A DNA stretch of 64,000 nucleotides from Sporosarcina sp. D27 (GCF_000586555.1 NZ_AZUC01000044.1:17499-81498), one strand, 5' to 3'. Positions 43,855-53,070 are shown, counted from the first letter of the stretch. The notes: generated by a model not told the origin, from the sequence alone. Numbers and translations are program-made.

Positions 43855-44433
43855 TCATTTTCCGACAACCCATGTTTTCAATAAGGCAAGCCGCTCACGG
43901 AATTGAACTTTAGCTTCCACGACCTTTGGTGTTTTGGCCGGAATTGCATCCCATTCATATCCTACTTTCTCAGCAAGATACCCGGCACGTGCTACGTGGT
44001 AATCACTAGTGATTATCGTGATACCTGTCACGTCTTGAGGAAGTAGTTTCTTAGTGTTGACTAAGTTTTCATATGTGGAAGTGGATTGGTCTTCAACGAT
44101 CATTCGGTTTTCAGGAAACCCCTGTGCTGATAAATAATTCACCATAGCTTGTGCTTCGCTAATGCCTTCGTCGGGCCCTTGTCCTCCGGAAAGAACGAGC
44201 GTTACGTTCGGATGGCTCTTTGCATAGGAAAGAGCAGCCTCTAAACGATATCTGAGTGCAAGTGAAGGTGTCGTTCCGTTTACTTTTGCACCGAGGACAA
44301 CTGCAATCGAAAAATTCCCGTCAGCTCGTTTATTTTGTGCTTCTTTCATCGCATGTCCTGTTGCGAACCACCATGCGAGAATCATGAAAAATCCAATAAT
44401 CATCACAAACATTAGACGTTTCCCCTTTTTCAT
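43855..44433 (-). CDS. YdcF/ElyC-like DUF218 membrane protein
   Basis: 192 residues: an N-terminal membrane helix (8-26) and an outer DUF218 domain with VVLGAKVNGTTPSLALRYRLEAAL, LSGGQGPDEGISEAQAM, STSTYENLVNTK and TSDYHVARA. Members such as SanA and ElyC influence cell-envelope integrity and lipid-carrier metabolism. The enzymatic activity is unknown. It is transcribed divergently from an XRE regulator. Confidence 0.88.
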   Translation of the reverse strand: MKKGKRLMFVMIIGFFMILAWWFATGHAMKEAQNKRADGNFSIAVVLGAKVNGTTPSLALRYRLEAALSYAKSHPNVTLVLSGGQGPDEGISEAQAMVNYLSAQGFPENRMIVEDQSTSTYENLVNTKKLLPQDVTGITIITSDYHVARAGYLAEKVGYEWDAIPAKTPKVVEAKVQFRERLALLKTWVVGK

Positions 44434-44529
44434 CTGAATCGCTCCATTTCCATATACCTAATTTTCTCATTCGTTCGTTGGTAACAAGACGGAAATGGGA
44501 TGAACAAGTTGCCGAGATAAACATTTGTT

Positions 44530-44567
44530 TTGTAAAGTTAGTTCAATAAGTGTATTATTACACTATT
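44530..44567 (+). promoter_or_regulatory. promoter with overlapping palindrome upstream of XRE regulator
   Basis: TTGTAA (44530-44535), 17 bp, TATTAT (44553-44558). AATAAGTGTA and TACACTATT (44545-44567) form an inverted pair across the -10 hexamer, a likely autoregulatory operator. Confidence 0.6.
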
Positions 44568-44585
44568 GTAAAAGGGGGAGTTCCC

Positions 44586-45044
44586 ATGAATCCAGAACAA
44601 CTGATAGAGCAAATCTCGCACCGTGCTATCCTTATCCGTACGGAAGCTGGATATTCACAAGAAACCATGGCATCTATTTTAGGCGTATCCAAGAAAACGC
44701 TTGTTCAAATAGAAAAGAATCGTACAACTGCTAGTTGGACAGTTGTTGTAGCGATTGTTGCGTTATTTTCCGATAGTGAAATCATCCAATCGCTTTTGGG
44801 GGATGCACCATTAGAAGTCATCCGTACAATTGCCCACAATGGATTAGATCGTCCAAAAGGTAAAACACTCGGAGGAAAAGTTTGGTGGAAAGAAGTAGAA
44901 ACTAAAAGAGACTTTAGAATCCAACAGAACCTGATCAGTCAACATTTTAGAATATTGGATAAGGAAGACTATGTCTGGTTCAGTACCTTTGATGAACAGG
45001 AAGCGTCCGAGCGGTTTCATGAATTGACTCAAAGCAAGCGATAA
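44586..45044 (+). CDS. XRE-family HTH regulator
   Basis: 152 residues. The helix-turn-helix lies at about residues 18-40 (YSQETMASILGVSKKTLVQIE), followed by a 100-residue C-terminal region ending WFSTFDEQEASERFHEL, with a basic middle (KGKTLGGKVWWKEVETKRDFR). The ligand and targets are unknown. The ATG at 44586 follows AAAGGGGGAG. Possibly controls itself and the divergent ydcF-like gene. Confidence 0.8.
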   Translation: MNPEQLIEQISHRAILIRTEAGYSQETMASILGVSKKTLVQIEKNRTTASWTVVVAIVALFSDSEIIQSLLGDAPLEVIRTIAHNGLDRPKGKTLGGKVWWKEVETKRDFRIQQNLISQHFRILDKEDYVWFSTFDEQEASERFHELTQSKR

Positions 45045-45050
45045 TCCCAT

Positions 45051-45086
45051 AAAAAAACTGCCAATTCAGCAAGAGAGGCAGTTTTC
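45051..45086. terminator. bidirectional terminator
   Basis: AAAAACTGCC/GGCAGTTTT hairpin between convergent genes. Confidence 0.85.
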
Positions 45087-45118
45087 CTAGGGAAGTAATA
45101 ATGTATGTAGGCTCATTC

Positions 45119-45541
45119 TTAAATAGAAGCAAACATGACGTCTTCAGCAATCTCATCAAGCTTTGTCTGAGCGTCAATCGCAAATTCACGCTGTCGGTCA
45201 ATAGGAGAATCAGGGCCTTGCGGAGCCTGGAATTGTTCTAATCCAGCAACGGTCATAGTTGGACTCTCTTCATCGTCCAAACCGATATTCATAACGTGTT
45301 TTATTACAAATGGTGTTTGGAAGCGAATAATCGTATTGGGTGAATCGAGTTCACCTTGCAGGACGATGAAAGGGACTCTTAAATAGATTGTTGTTTCTTC
45401 TCGCTGATACAATATCGTATCAAACATACCATGATCGTATTTCCAGCCACCTCCTATATCCATACCTGCTTTTTTTAATAGCTTCAATGCATTTCCGTAG
45501 ATGACCATCTTACCTTCAATCTTACTCTTTAATGCAATCAT
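45119..45541 (-). CDS. YugN-like family protein
   Basis: 140 residues, soluble. GGGWKYDHGMFDTILYQREETTIYLRVPF followed by a GELDSPNTIIRF strand and FVIKHV resembles the YugN-like family of Bacilli (function unknown). A weak GGAGG site lies before the ATG at 45541. The assignment is by overall pattern and is moderate. Confidence 0.6.
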   Translation of the reverse strand: MIALKSKIEGKMVIYGNALKLLKKAGMDIGGGWKYDHGMFDTILYQREETTIYLRVPFIVLQGELDSPNTIIRFQTPFVIKHVMNIGLDDEESPTMTVAGLEQFQAPQGPDSPIDRQREFAIDAQTKLDEIAEDVMFASI

Positions 45542-45656
45542 GGAAATCCCTCCTTATTCCAATTCAATTAACGTTTAGTTACCCCTCTTAAACTATGTCA
45601 AAACCTTATAACCATGATAGGGAGTATACGCTAGTCGATGTCTGGTCGAAGGTTTC

Positions 45657-46571
45657 CTATATTTCAGATGACCTTCTGCGGTAGGATTCTTCATATATTT
45701 TAGATCTGTAATGGAGCACTGGATCATCTGAGCAACTGAAACCAAGAGTTTCGTTTGTAGGGTCGAATAAATGCTTCTCTGCAAGGTCTATCCTTTTTTC
45801 AGTCAGTACTAAATTGCCAACATCGATTACAAGGCGATCATCTGGCCATGAAATGGAAGGGTCATCTATAGGGTCTTCTGGTGCTGCAAGGGTCATCAGC
45901 AGTCTGAAACTTACAGGGGAAACCACCATCCGTTCCAGTAGCTCCAACTCCATATCTTTTGTAGTGAAGGGAAGCTTATCTTCCTTAGCTACAGGTACGA
46001 AAGAGAAGCGAACAGCCTGATGTTCACCTGTAGCTGTATCAAGAATATAGGCATGGAGTGCCCAGAAGCGAGTGGTTGCAAAGCTCGCAGGAGTCTTCAG
46101 TTGCTTCAGTAATGCAGGAATAGTTTTGAATTCCGTGTCATTACTTAGTGTGGCGAGTTTTTCTTTTAACGATAGATTCTTTCCACCAATTGCTTGGATA
46201 AGGCGTACAAATGCTTCTGGTGTTTTAGTTGGAAACACCGGTGCATTGGTCATAACGAGCGAGATCGGCTTACCGGTGGGCATTGGAAACTGTACCGCCA
46301 TGCCTTTGATAGGGATCAATTGCTCGGAAGTATCGGGTATTGGAGAACTATGAGAAAAGCGAACGATGACATTTTGAGCCTCTCCTTGTAAAAATGAAGC
46401 TTGGGTAAAAGGTTTCGCATTGTCGTTCGGTGTGAATGTCGCATCGAATCCAATTCCCTTTGCGTGAGCTCTTCGATACCCCTTGTGGGTCCCAGCAACT
46501 TGTTCAATCACATCAACGGCTTCAATAGGAGAAATTGACTTGTTCTGTTGTGGAAAATTCAAAGATTTCAC
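45657..46571 (-). CDS. catalase-related peroxidase (small haem catalase type)
   Basis: 304 residues, smaller than full catalases (about 480). GYRRAHAKGIGFDATF contains the distal His region, VIVRFSHSSPIPD and KGMAVQFPMP correspond to the catalase core, and YRSKIYEESYRRR holds the proximal haem-ligating Tyr. Such catalase-related proteins usually have peroxidase activity and are often exported or stress-induced. No signal peptide is visible here. It starts behind AAAGGAG. Confidence 0.85.
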   Translation of the reverse strand: MKSLNFPQQNKSISPIEAVDVIEQVAGTHKGYRRAHAKGIGFDATFTPNDNAKPFTQASFLQGEAQNVIVRFSHSSPIPDTSEQLIPIKGMAVQFPMPTGKPISLVMTNAPVFPTKTPEAFVRLIQAIGGKNLSLKEKLATLSNDTEFKTIPALLKQLKTPASFATTRFWALHAYILDTATGEHQAVRFSFVPVAKEDKLPFTTKDMELELLERMVVSPVSFRLLMTLAAPEDPIDDPSISWPDDRLVIDVGNLVLTEKRIDLAEKHLFDPTNETLGFSCSDDPVLHYRSKIYEESYRRRSSEI

Positions 46572-46716
46572 TCCTTTTCCACAGTATACCCACCCTCAGT
46601 GAAGTCAACCTTCCTCGTCTAGACCTTCAAGTTCTGTATAGACGACTAAACGTTCTTCATGTGTTTTTGCTTTTCTGTTAAATTTTCCTGTACATATGAC
46701 GGAATGCTTTTCACCA

Positions 46717-46745
46717 TTGTTTAGGAAACGATTGTTTGGTATAGT
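46717..46745 (+). promoter_or_regulatory. proS: sigma-A promoter of proS
   Basis: TTGTTT (46717-46722), 17 bp, TATAGT (46740-46745), placing transcription start near 46752 and a 290-nt T-box leader ahead of proS. Confidence 0.65.
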
Positions 46746-46751
46746 ATAGGA

Positions 46752-47000
46752 AATAATGATCGATGAAGTGGCCAAGTAGATAAGAATTGTGAAACAGAAA
46801 ATAGAGCGCGTTGCTGAAAGCTCTATCACCTCTTCTTGTTGAACCCTACCACCGAGATGTCGTGTAAACACGACCGGTTCGTCCCGTTACGAAACGATAG
46901 AGGACTAATTTGCGATTTTTGCTTATTAGTCGAACTAAGGTGGTACCGCGTCCAAAACACAAAGACGTCCTTTTACAAGGACGTCTTTGTGTTTTTTTTT
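46752..47000 (+). promoter_or_regulatory. proS: T-box leader of proS
   Basis: The T-box core AAGGTGGTACCGCG (46937-46950) precedes a terminator, AACACAAAGACGTCC/GGACGTCTTTGTGTT plus nine T (46955-47000). Upstream, a long stem I region contains GAACCCTACC (46841-46850), whose CCT or CCC could be the proline specifier. Uncharged tRNA-Pro should allow read-through. A minus-strand open frame over this region is not a gene. Confidence 0.92.
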
Positions 47001-47045
47001 GTGGGCAAAGACTTCACACACAATCATTGAACAGGAGGAATAGAC

Positions 47046-48485
47046 ATGTCAAACACGCAACAGAATGATTTTTCGAAGTGGTATATTGATACAATTCAAA
47101 AAGCAGATTTGATGGATTATACACCAGTACGAGGGTGTATCGCGTTCAAACCGGATGGCTTTGAAATTTGGGAGCACATTCAGGATGAGATGAACCGCCG
47201 ATTCAAAGAAACAGGGCACCGTAATGCGTATTTCCCGATGCTAATTCCTGAATCATTCTTCCAAAAAGAAAAGGATCATATCGAAGGATTCGCTCCTGAA
47301 TTGCCTTGGGTAACAGAGGCGGCTGGGGAGCCACTTGAAGAAAAACTTGCGCTTCGTCCAACATCAGAAACGATGATTGGTCACTTATATTCTGACTGGA
47401 TCAAGAGCTATCGTGATCTTCCAGTCCTTATCAACCAATGGGCGAACGTGTTCCGTTGGGAAAAGAAGACATTGCCATTCATCCGTACATCTGAGTTCCT
47501 ATGGCAAGAAGGCCACACGGCTCATGCGAATGAAGAAGAAGCACGTCACGAAACGATGCAAATGTTGAACATTTACAAAGAAGTCGTTGAAGAGCTTCTA
47601 GCAATCCCTGTATATGATGGACAAAAAACACCATCCGAGCGTTTCGCGGGAGCGGTGGATACGTATTCCATAGAAGCGATGATGAAGGATGGAAAAGCAG
47701 TTCAAGCAGGAACATCTCATTATCTTGGTTCAAAGTTCGCAGAAGCATTTGATATTAAATTCCTGACAAAAGAAAATAAGCATGAATTCGTTCACACGAC
47801 TTCATGGGGAACGTCAACCCGCCTAATCGGGTCAGTCATTATGGTGCACGGTGATGAACAAGGTCTTGTGTTACCACCACGCGTTGCACCAACACAAGTT
47901 GTGTTAATCCCAGTTGGTCCTTGGAAAAAGAATCCTGCGATTATGGAAAAGCTTGATGAAATCTATGCGGAGTTGAAGTCTAAAGGAATTCGCGTACGTT
48001 TGGACGATTCGGATCAGTCTCCAGGTTATAAATTTAACGAATGGGAACTAAAAGGCGTACCGGTTCGTGTTGAACTAGGACCACGGGATTTAGAAAACGC
48101 GCAGGCAATGTTGAAAATGCGCGATGTAGAAGGTAAAGACGCATTTGCATTAGAAGGATTGGTTTCAGAAATCGAAAACCAACTAACAACGATGCAAAAC
48201 CGCTTGTTAGAAAAGGCGCGTACGTTCCGTGATGAGAACTCTCATACGAACATTGAAACATTAGATGAGCTTACAACTCATATTGCTACATCTCAAGAAA
48301 ACAATGTAATCCCTGGGTGGATTCTTGCAGGATGGTGTGGAGATGACGCTTGTGAAGAGCACGTAAAGGAAGAAACAAAGTTCACGACACGTAATATTCC
48401 ATTCAATCCACCAGTTGAAAAGCATACATGCATTAACTGTGGCAAAGAAGCGAAGCATACTGTTTGGTTTGCACGCGCTTATTAA
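47046..48485 (+). CDS. proS: prolyl-tRNA synthetase, archaeal/eukaryal type
   Basis: 479 residues, the shorter form without the bacterial editing insertion (bacterial ProRS is about 565). Class II motifs include GFEIWEHIQ, RPTSETMIG, FRWE, IRTSEFLWQEGHTAH and GTSHYLG. The anticodon-binding domain follows, and a C-terminal zinc-binding-like region has CGDDACEEH and CINCGKE. It charges tRNA-Pro and is under T-box control. Many Bacilli use the long form as housekeeping enzyme, so this could be the sole or a second ProRS. Confidence 0.95.
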   Translation: MSNTQQNDFSKWYIDTIQKADLMDYTPVRGCIAFKPDGFEIWEHIQDEMNRRFKETGHRNAYFPMLIPESFFQKEKDHIEGFAPELPWVTEAAGEPLEEKLALRPTSETMIGHLYSDWIKSYRDLPVLINQWANVFRWEKKTLPFIRTSEFLWQEGHTAHANEEEARHETMQMLNIYKEVVEELLAIPVYDGQKTPSERFAGAVDTYSIEAMMKDGKAVQAGTSHYLGSKFAEAFDIKFLTKENKHEFVHTTSWGTSTRLIGSVIMVHGDEQGLVLPPRVAPTQVVLIPVGPWKKNPAIMEKLDEIYAELKSKGIRVRLDDSDQSPGYKFNEWELKGVPVRVELGPRDLENAQAMLKMRDVEGKDAFALEGLVSEIENQLTTMQNRLLEKARTFRDENSHTNIETLDELTTHIATSQENNVIPGWILAGWCGDDACEEHVKEETKFTTRNIPFNPPVEKHTCINCGKEAKHTVWFARAY

Positions 48486-48491
48486 ATTGAT

Positions 48492-48532
48492 AAAACCCCA
48501 TCGACTCCGGAATAGGAGTCGATGGGGTTTTT
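48492..48532 (+). terminator. rho-independent terminator
   Basis: AAAACCCCATCGACTCC/GGAGTCGATGGGGTTTTT, a 17-bp perfect stem after proS. Confidence 0.95.
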
Positions 48533-48639
48533 AACATGAAATGATTTGGAAAGTTAACAGTAACATCTATGCTGCTGTTTAATGGATTACTTCACTAAAA
48601 AATGCGTACTGGATATAGGAGGTGTAACTATATAAAGTC

Positions 48640-49485
48640 TTACAAACTCCGAGCTGCCATTAGTTCGTGAGTGGCAAGTTTTGAAATTTCCAAGCCTTTC
48701 ATTGGCGTACCGAGTCCTTTTGAAAGCTTAGCGATCAAATCATAATTTTTGTAGTCTGCAGTTGCTTGTACGATCGCGCGGGCAAATGCTTCAGGATTCT
48801 CCGACTTGAAGATGCCTGAACCAACGAATACACCGTCAGCTCCTAACTCCATCATCAATGCAGCATCAGCAGGTGTTGCGACTCCGCCTGCTGAGTAGTT
48901 AAGAACAGGCAGTCTTCCTGCTTTTTTAATAGCTTGCAACAGTTCATAAGGAGCACCAAGTTCTCGTGCTTCAGTCATGAGCTCCTCGTTGTTCATATGC
49001 ACAACCTTCGTTACTTGCGCATTGATCATTCTAAGATGGCGCACAGCTTCTACGATATTACCTGTACCTGGTTCGCCTTTCGTACGAAGCATTTTAGCTC
49101 CTTCTCCTAAACGGCGGGCAGCTTCCCCTAAGTTGCGCGCACCGCAAACGAAGGGTACCCGGAATTCACTTTTTAACAGATGGAATTCTTCATCAGCTGG
49201 TGTTAACACTTCGCTCTCATCGATGCAGTCCACATTAAGTGATTCTAATACACGCGCCTCGGAAATATGTCCAATGCGTGCCTTTGCCATTACGGGAATC
49301 GAAACCGCTCGCTGTACTTCTTCAACAATCCTTGGATCTGCCATACGTGCAACGCCACCCTCTGCACGTATATCCGAAGGCACTCGTTCCAATGCCATTA
49401 TTGCCACTGCTCCCGCAGCTTCTGCCACTTTCGCTTGCTCTGCGTTAATCACATCCATGATAACGCCACCGTATGAAAGATTCAT
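48640..49485 (-). CDS. pdxS: pyridoxal 5'-phosphate synthase subunit PdxS, short N terminus
   Basis: 281 residues. It makes PLP from ribose-5-phosphate, glyceraldehyde-3-phosphate and ammonia, normally delivered by the glutaminase Pdx[25 protein letters not shown] (substrate Lys68, equal to Lys81 of B. subtilis), [19 protein letters not shown] and [13 protein letters not shown] are intact. It is about 13 residues shorter at the N terminus: MNLSYGG replaces the RVKRGMAEMQKGG helix. AAAGGGGGA six bases before the ATG and a -10 at 49511-49516 prove the short start. No pdxT is adjacent. Confidence 0.95.
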   Translation of the reverse strand: MNLSYGGVIMDVINAEQAKVAEAAGAVAIMALERVPSDIRAEGGVARMADPRIVEEVQRAVSIPVMAKARIGHISEARVLESLNVDCIDESEVLTPADEEFHLLKSEFRVPFVCGARNLGEAARRLGEGAKMLRTKGEPGTGNIVEAVRHLRMINAQVTKVVHMNNEELMTEARELGAPYELLQAIKKAGRLPVLNYSAGGVATPADAALMMELGADGVFVGSGIFKSENPEAFARAIVQATADYKNYDLIAKLSKGLGTPMKGLEISKLATHELMAARSL

Positions 49486-49510
49486 AATTATTCCCCCTTT
49501 TGATATGTTT

Positions 49511-49571
49511 AGTATACCTATTAATGACCACTTTGAAATGGTCAGATATGTAATGATTAAGGTGGTCAGAT
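49511..49571 (-). promoter_or_regulatory. pdxS: pdxS promoter with three ATCTGACCA-type sites (PdxR/MocR-like)
   Basis: On the minus strand, ATCTGACCA occurs twice as direct repeats 24 bp apart (49563-49571 and 49539-49547), with an inverted TGGTCA at 49525-49530 next to the -10 TATACT (49511-49516). The -35 region is poor. Two direct plus one inverted site ahead of pdxS is the arrangement described for MocR-type PdxR activators. Confidence 0.6.
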
Positions 49572-49678
49572 TAACTTACTAACAATGGTTTGAATTCATA
49601 GATCCAGAAAACATCAAGATATGAGAAATTTTACCTTTAGCACTATATAGTTAAGTGTTGCGAAAACATTAAATTAGT

Positions 49679-49704
49679 TATAATTGTCCGTTTTTAACCG
49701 ATAT
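49679..49704 (+). promoter_or_regulatory. sigma-D-like promoter
   Basis: TATA, 14 bp, ACCGATAT (49697-49704), close to the flagellar/chemotaxis consensus TAAA-N15-GCCGATAT. It sits 20 bases before the chemoreceptor start. Confidence 0.65.
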
Positions 49705-49724
49705 CAACTCTGGAGGGGATCAGC

Positions 49725-51458
49725 ATGAAAATGAGAATCCGTACAAAACTTATATTGATTTCAGCAATTTTACTAGTAATTCCAAGTTTGGTTATCGGGC
49801 TAAGTGGCTACACATTAGCCAAAAACAGTTTGAATGATATTGGCTCACAAGGATTGAAAAATGATGTAATGCTAGCGATCGATGTACTAGAGTCGTTACA
49901 AGAACAAGTTGATAAAGGCAATTTATCGCTTAAAGAAGCTCAAGAGATTGCTAAAGAAAAACTTATTGGTCCGCTTCAGGAAGATGGAACACGTGCAATA
50001 GAATCAGAAGTGGATATGGGAGAACATGGTTATTTCTTTGTCTTGGGGGATGACGGAGTCGCCCTTGCACACCCTGTTAAAGAGGGGGAAGACTTAAGTG
50101 GCTCGAAGACGAAAGACGGTATGCTGACTACAATGGAAACAATTAAAACCGCGCAAAATGGTGGAGGGTTTCTAACTTTCGATTTCGCGGTGCCAGGAAC
50201 AGATACCGTTGCGCCTAAAATTGTCTATACTCAAGTGTTCCCGCAATGGGGATGGAACGTTGTCGCGGGGTCCTATTTAATGGATTTCAATAGTGAATCC
50301 AAAACTTTGTTAATGGTTCTAGGAGTGGTTCTTGGAATTTCACTTCTTGCAGGAGCTGTTGTCATCATTTGGTTCTCTGGCCATTTATCGAAACCACTTG
50401 TACGGATTACAGAACACGTAGCTCAAGTGGCAGACGGTGATTTGTCAGGTGAAGTTGAGCGGGTCCGAAATCGAGATGAAATTGGAGAACTCGCACTGTA
50501 TGTGAATCGGATGTCGGACAATCTTAAGGATATGATTGAACAAGTCTCAAATGCATCTATGCAAGTGGCAGCGACTTCAGAGGAGTTGTCCGCGAGCAGC
50601 GTAGAAACGAGTCGTTCGGTTGAACACGTTTCAGAAGCGATCCAGGAGTTAGCAAGCGGAGTTGACGGACAACTGGAACAAACTGAAACAGCCAATCAAG
50701 CAGCGGCTACCTTATCTTCAGACATGGAGCATGTCACAAAAGAGATGGAGCAAGCAGGGGAGACGGTACGATCCACTGTTCAACTTGCTCATGAAGGGTC
50801 TGGATCAGTGACACGTGTCGTGAACCATATGGAATCCATTCAGCATGAAACGGATTCTGCATTCAATTACGTCAACCAGCTTGGCAGTAAATCTGCAGAA
50901 ATCGGAAAAATTGCAGGAATGATTACGGATGTGGCAGAACAGACGAATCTACTTGCCCTAAATGCAGCAATTGAAGCTGCACGTGCGGGAGAAAACGGAA
51001 GAGGATTTGCAGTTGTTGCTGATGAGGTTCGAAAACTTGCAGAGCAGTCTTCGAATGCTGCCACTCAGGTCGGTACACTCATTGGGGCGATTCAGGAAGA
51101 CATCGGGTATTCCGTCACAGCTATTGGAAAAGGAAATCAAGCAGTGAAGGAAGGAGCGAATCTTGTTCAAGAGACAGGTCAGACATTCCAACAAATATCC
51201 GAAGCAATTACTAGCATTTCTGCTCTAATTGAGGATGTGACGAATAGTACCGAGAGAAACCGGGTGGAGTCTGGACGTATTGCAGCAGTCATTGAACAGA
51301 CCGCTTCCATTGCAATGGATTCAGCAAATCATACTGAGAACATTGCAGCAACAGCTGAACAGCAAACAGCCTCAATGGAAGAAATTGCAGCCGCTTCAGA
51401 AACTTTGGCTGAAATGGCACAAGGTTTGCAAGATACGGTTCGTCGATTTAAATTGTAA
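49725..51458 (+). CDS. methyl-accepting chemotaxis protein with a single Cache domain
   Basis: 577 residues: membrane helix 1 (about 10-30), outer Cache domain (about 35-190, [19 protein letters not shown]), membrane helix 2 (about 192-215), HAMP, and a long signalling coiled coil with the hairpin tip [23 protein letters not shown]. The Cache residues suggest a small organic acid ligand, but this cannot be fixed. Preceded by a sigma-D-like promoter and followed by a terminator, so it is expressed with motility genes located elsewhere. Confidence 0.93.
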   Translation: MKMRIRTKLILISAILLVIPSLVIGLSGYTLAKNSLNDIGSQGLKNDVMLAIDVLESLQEQVDKGNLSLKEAQEIAKEKLIGPLQEDGTRAIESEVDMGEHGYFFVLGDDGVALAHPVKEGEDLSGSKTKDGMLTTMETIKTAQNGGGFLTFDFAVPGTDTVAPKIVYTQVFPQWGWNVVAGSYLMDFNSESKTLLMVLGVVLGISLLAGAVVIIWFSGHLSKPLVRITEHVAQVADGDLSGEVERVRNRDEIGELALYVNRMSDNLKDMIEQVSNASMQVAATSEELSASSVETSRSVEHVSEAIQELASGVDGQLEQTETANQAAATLSSDMEHVTKEMEQAGETVRSTVQLAHEGSGSVTRVVNHMESIQHETDSAFNYVNQLGSKSAEIGKIAGMITDVAEQTNLLALNAAIEAARAGENGRGFAVVADEVRKLAEQSSNAATQVGTLIGAIQEDIGYSVTAIGKGNQAVKEGANLVQETGQTFQQISEAITSISALIEDVTNSTERNRVESGRIAAVIEQTASIAMDSANHTENIAATAEQQTASMEEIAAASETLAEMAQGLQDTVRRFKL

Positions 51459-51475
51459 TGCATCCTATTTAAAGC

Positions 51476-51516
51476 TGCCCCTTTAAGCTCATACGAGTTT
51501 GAAGGGGCAATTTTTG
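51476..51516 (+). terminator. rho-independent terminator
   Basis: TGCCCCTT/AAGGGGCA stem then TTTTTG. Confidence 0.85.
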
Positions 51517-51585
51517 TATAGTCTAATGTGTTATGAGCAAAATAGTTAAGAGTTAAAGGAGTATATGCTATTCTTACAAGGCAAT

Positions 51586-51600
51586 TGAAAATCATTTTCA
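51586..51600 (+). promoter_or_regulatory. Fur-like box
   Basis: TGAAAATCATTTTCA is a perfect 7-1-7 dyad and differs from the Fur consensus TGATAATNATTATCA at one position per half. It abuts the ribosome site of the FMN reductase gene. Confidence 0.7.
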
Positions 51601-51615
51601 GAAGGAGATATTAAG

Positions 51616-52191
51616 ATGACAATACGAGTAAAAGCGATTATCGGAAGTACAAGTTCAACTTCCTACAATAAAAGATTGGTGAACTTCATGAAAAAACGGT
51701 ATGCTGATCGTTTGGACATTACGTTGGTTTCAATTAACGATGTTGAAATGTTCTCAGTCGATCATGAAAGTGAGCCACCTGCGAATGTTCGTGCATTTAA
51801 AGAGAATGTAAAAGATTCGGATGCTGTGTTATTCGCAGTTCCTGAATATAACTTCTCCATCCCTGGCGCTATGAAAAATGCGTTAGACTGGTTATCCCGT
51901 GGAGGAGAAGCGACACTACGTGATAAGCCTGCATTCATCGTAGGTTCATCAATGGGCGTGTTCGGTAGTGTGCGAGCTCAAATTCACTTACGTGAAATTT
52001 TATCTAACCCGGGTCTTTCTCCATTAATTTTGCCAAATAATGAAGTGTACATTGGTTCTATTCATGAGAAGTTGAATGACGAAGATGAGTTAACAGATGC
52101 ATCGACAGTGGCCTTCTTGGATTCTGTTGTTAACAACTTTGTTGACTTTTATGAGCGCATGACAGAAATGCATGCATCGAAAAAAGCATAA
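51616..52191 (+). CDS. NADPH-dependent FMN reductase family protein
   Basis: 191 residues with flavodoxin-like fold. IIGSTSSTSYNKRLV is the FMN phosphate loop, AVPEYNFSIPGAMKNALDWLSR the second FMN loop (PEYN..P), and SSMGVFGSVRAQ follows. It reduces FMN, quinones or azo compounds with NAD(P)H. A Fur-like box directly upstream suggests induction under iron limitation, perhaps as a ferric-siderophore reductase or flavin supplier (inference). AGAAGGAG precedes the ATG. Confidence 0.9.
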   Translation: MTIRVKAIIGSTSSTSYNKRLVNFMKKRYADRLDITLVSINDVEMFSVDHESEPPANVRAFKENVKDSDAVLFAVPEYNFSIPGAMKNALDWLSRGGEATLRDKPAFIVGSSMGVFGSVRAQIHLREILSNPGLSPLILPNNEVYIGSIHEKLNDEDELTDASTVAFLDSVVNNFVDFYERMTEMHASKKA

Positions 52192-52193
52192 TA

Positions 52194-52237
52194 AAAACAA
52201 GCATTCTGTGTAAACTGCAGAATGCTTGTTTTTTGTT
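52194..52237. terminator. bidirectional terminator
   Basis: AAACAAGCATTCTG/CAGAATGCTTGTTTTTT between convergent genes. The cyclase stop lies within its end. Confidence 0.92.
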
Positions 52238-52985
52238 AAGGGAGAATTGCGAAAGAGCGCACTGGAAATCCGGATGCTTTTTCAGGTTTTGGGACAATAT
52301 TAAAGATGATAGCTCCTTTTGTCGGGAGTTTGTCTAAATTCGTCAACAGTTCGACTTGGTAGGTATCTTGTTCAAGAACGTAGTATTCTCCATGAAGCGC
52401 TCCGTTTTTTCGGAAGTCTGCAGCAGAATCAGTATCAAATGTTTCGTGACCGACGGCTTTTATGCCTCGTTCTTCAAAGAGAAATTTCAAGGCATCCAAT
52501 CCCCAGCCTGGAATTCTGTTGTTTCCATCTTTGTCTTTGTTGCAAAAACTCTCTGTGTCCGGCCAACGTTTGCTCCAATCCGTACGAAGTGCAACAAATG
52601 AGCCTGCTTCGATCGTCCCGTGTTCTTTTTCGAAGTCTAATAAATCATTTTTCGAACAAGTAAAATCATGATCAGCTTCCGCATCCTTCGATTTGTCGAC
52701 AACGATTAATGGAAGGACAAGCTCTTTTAACTCGAGTTCTTCTAAATAACGAGTATCTCGGACGAAGTGGATGGGTGCATCGATATGGGTTCCATATTGA
52801 CCTGCAAAGCTGAATTGCTGTGCAAAGAAACCATCATCGTGATTGAAAAGCGTTTTAAACTCAGCATCTTCAAACATGAAGAAGTGTGGAGAAGTTGGAC
52901 CGAATGTATGCGTGAGATCCACCCATTCTTTTGCCTTTAACGTGGTGAGTGCAGCTAACAAATCTGTTTGTGTTTGTGTTGTCAT
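52236..52985 (-). CDS. cyclase/kynurenine-formamidase-like hydrolase under SAM riboswitch
   Basis: 249 residues of the cyclase family (metal-dependent, KynB-like). AGQYGTHIDAPIHF matches HxGTHxDxPxH except that the first His is Gln. RTDWSKRW and GHETFDTDSA supply further conserved residues. The family hydrolyses cyclic amides, formyl-kynurenine or isatin. A complete SAM-I riboswitch precedes it, tying it to sulfur-amino-acid status rather than tryptophan breakdown. The physiological substrate is unknown. GGCGGGA is upstream of the ATG. Confidence 0.85.
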   Translation of the reverse strand: MTTQTQTDLLAALTTLKAKEWVDLTHTFGPTSPHFFMFEDAEFKTLFNHDDGFFAQQFSFAGQYGTHIDAPIHFVRDTRYLEELELKELVLPLIVVDKSKDAEADHDFTCSKNDLLDFEKEHGTIEAGSFVALRTDWSKRWPDTESFCNKDKDGNNRIPGWGLDALKFLFEERGIKAVGHETFDTDSAADFRKNGALHGEYYVLEQDTYQVELLTNLDKLPTKGAIIFNIVPKPEKASGFPVRSFAILP

Positions 52986-53031
52986 CTCAATCCCGCCTTT
53001 TCTTTAGTGCCGAAAATCGGCTATTTTATAC

Positions 53032-53070
53032 AAAAAGAAGACCCTCTTATGACTAATAGAGGGCCTTCTG
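53032..53070 (-). terminator. SAM riboswitch expression-platform terminator
   Basis: On the minus strand, AGAAGGCCCTCT/AGAGGGTCTTCT followed by TTTTTG, 47 bases before the cyclase start. Confidence 0.92.

Noticed and set aside
46605..46871. Minus-strand open frame of 88 codons
   Set aside because: It lies on the complement of the proS promoter and T-box leader.
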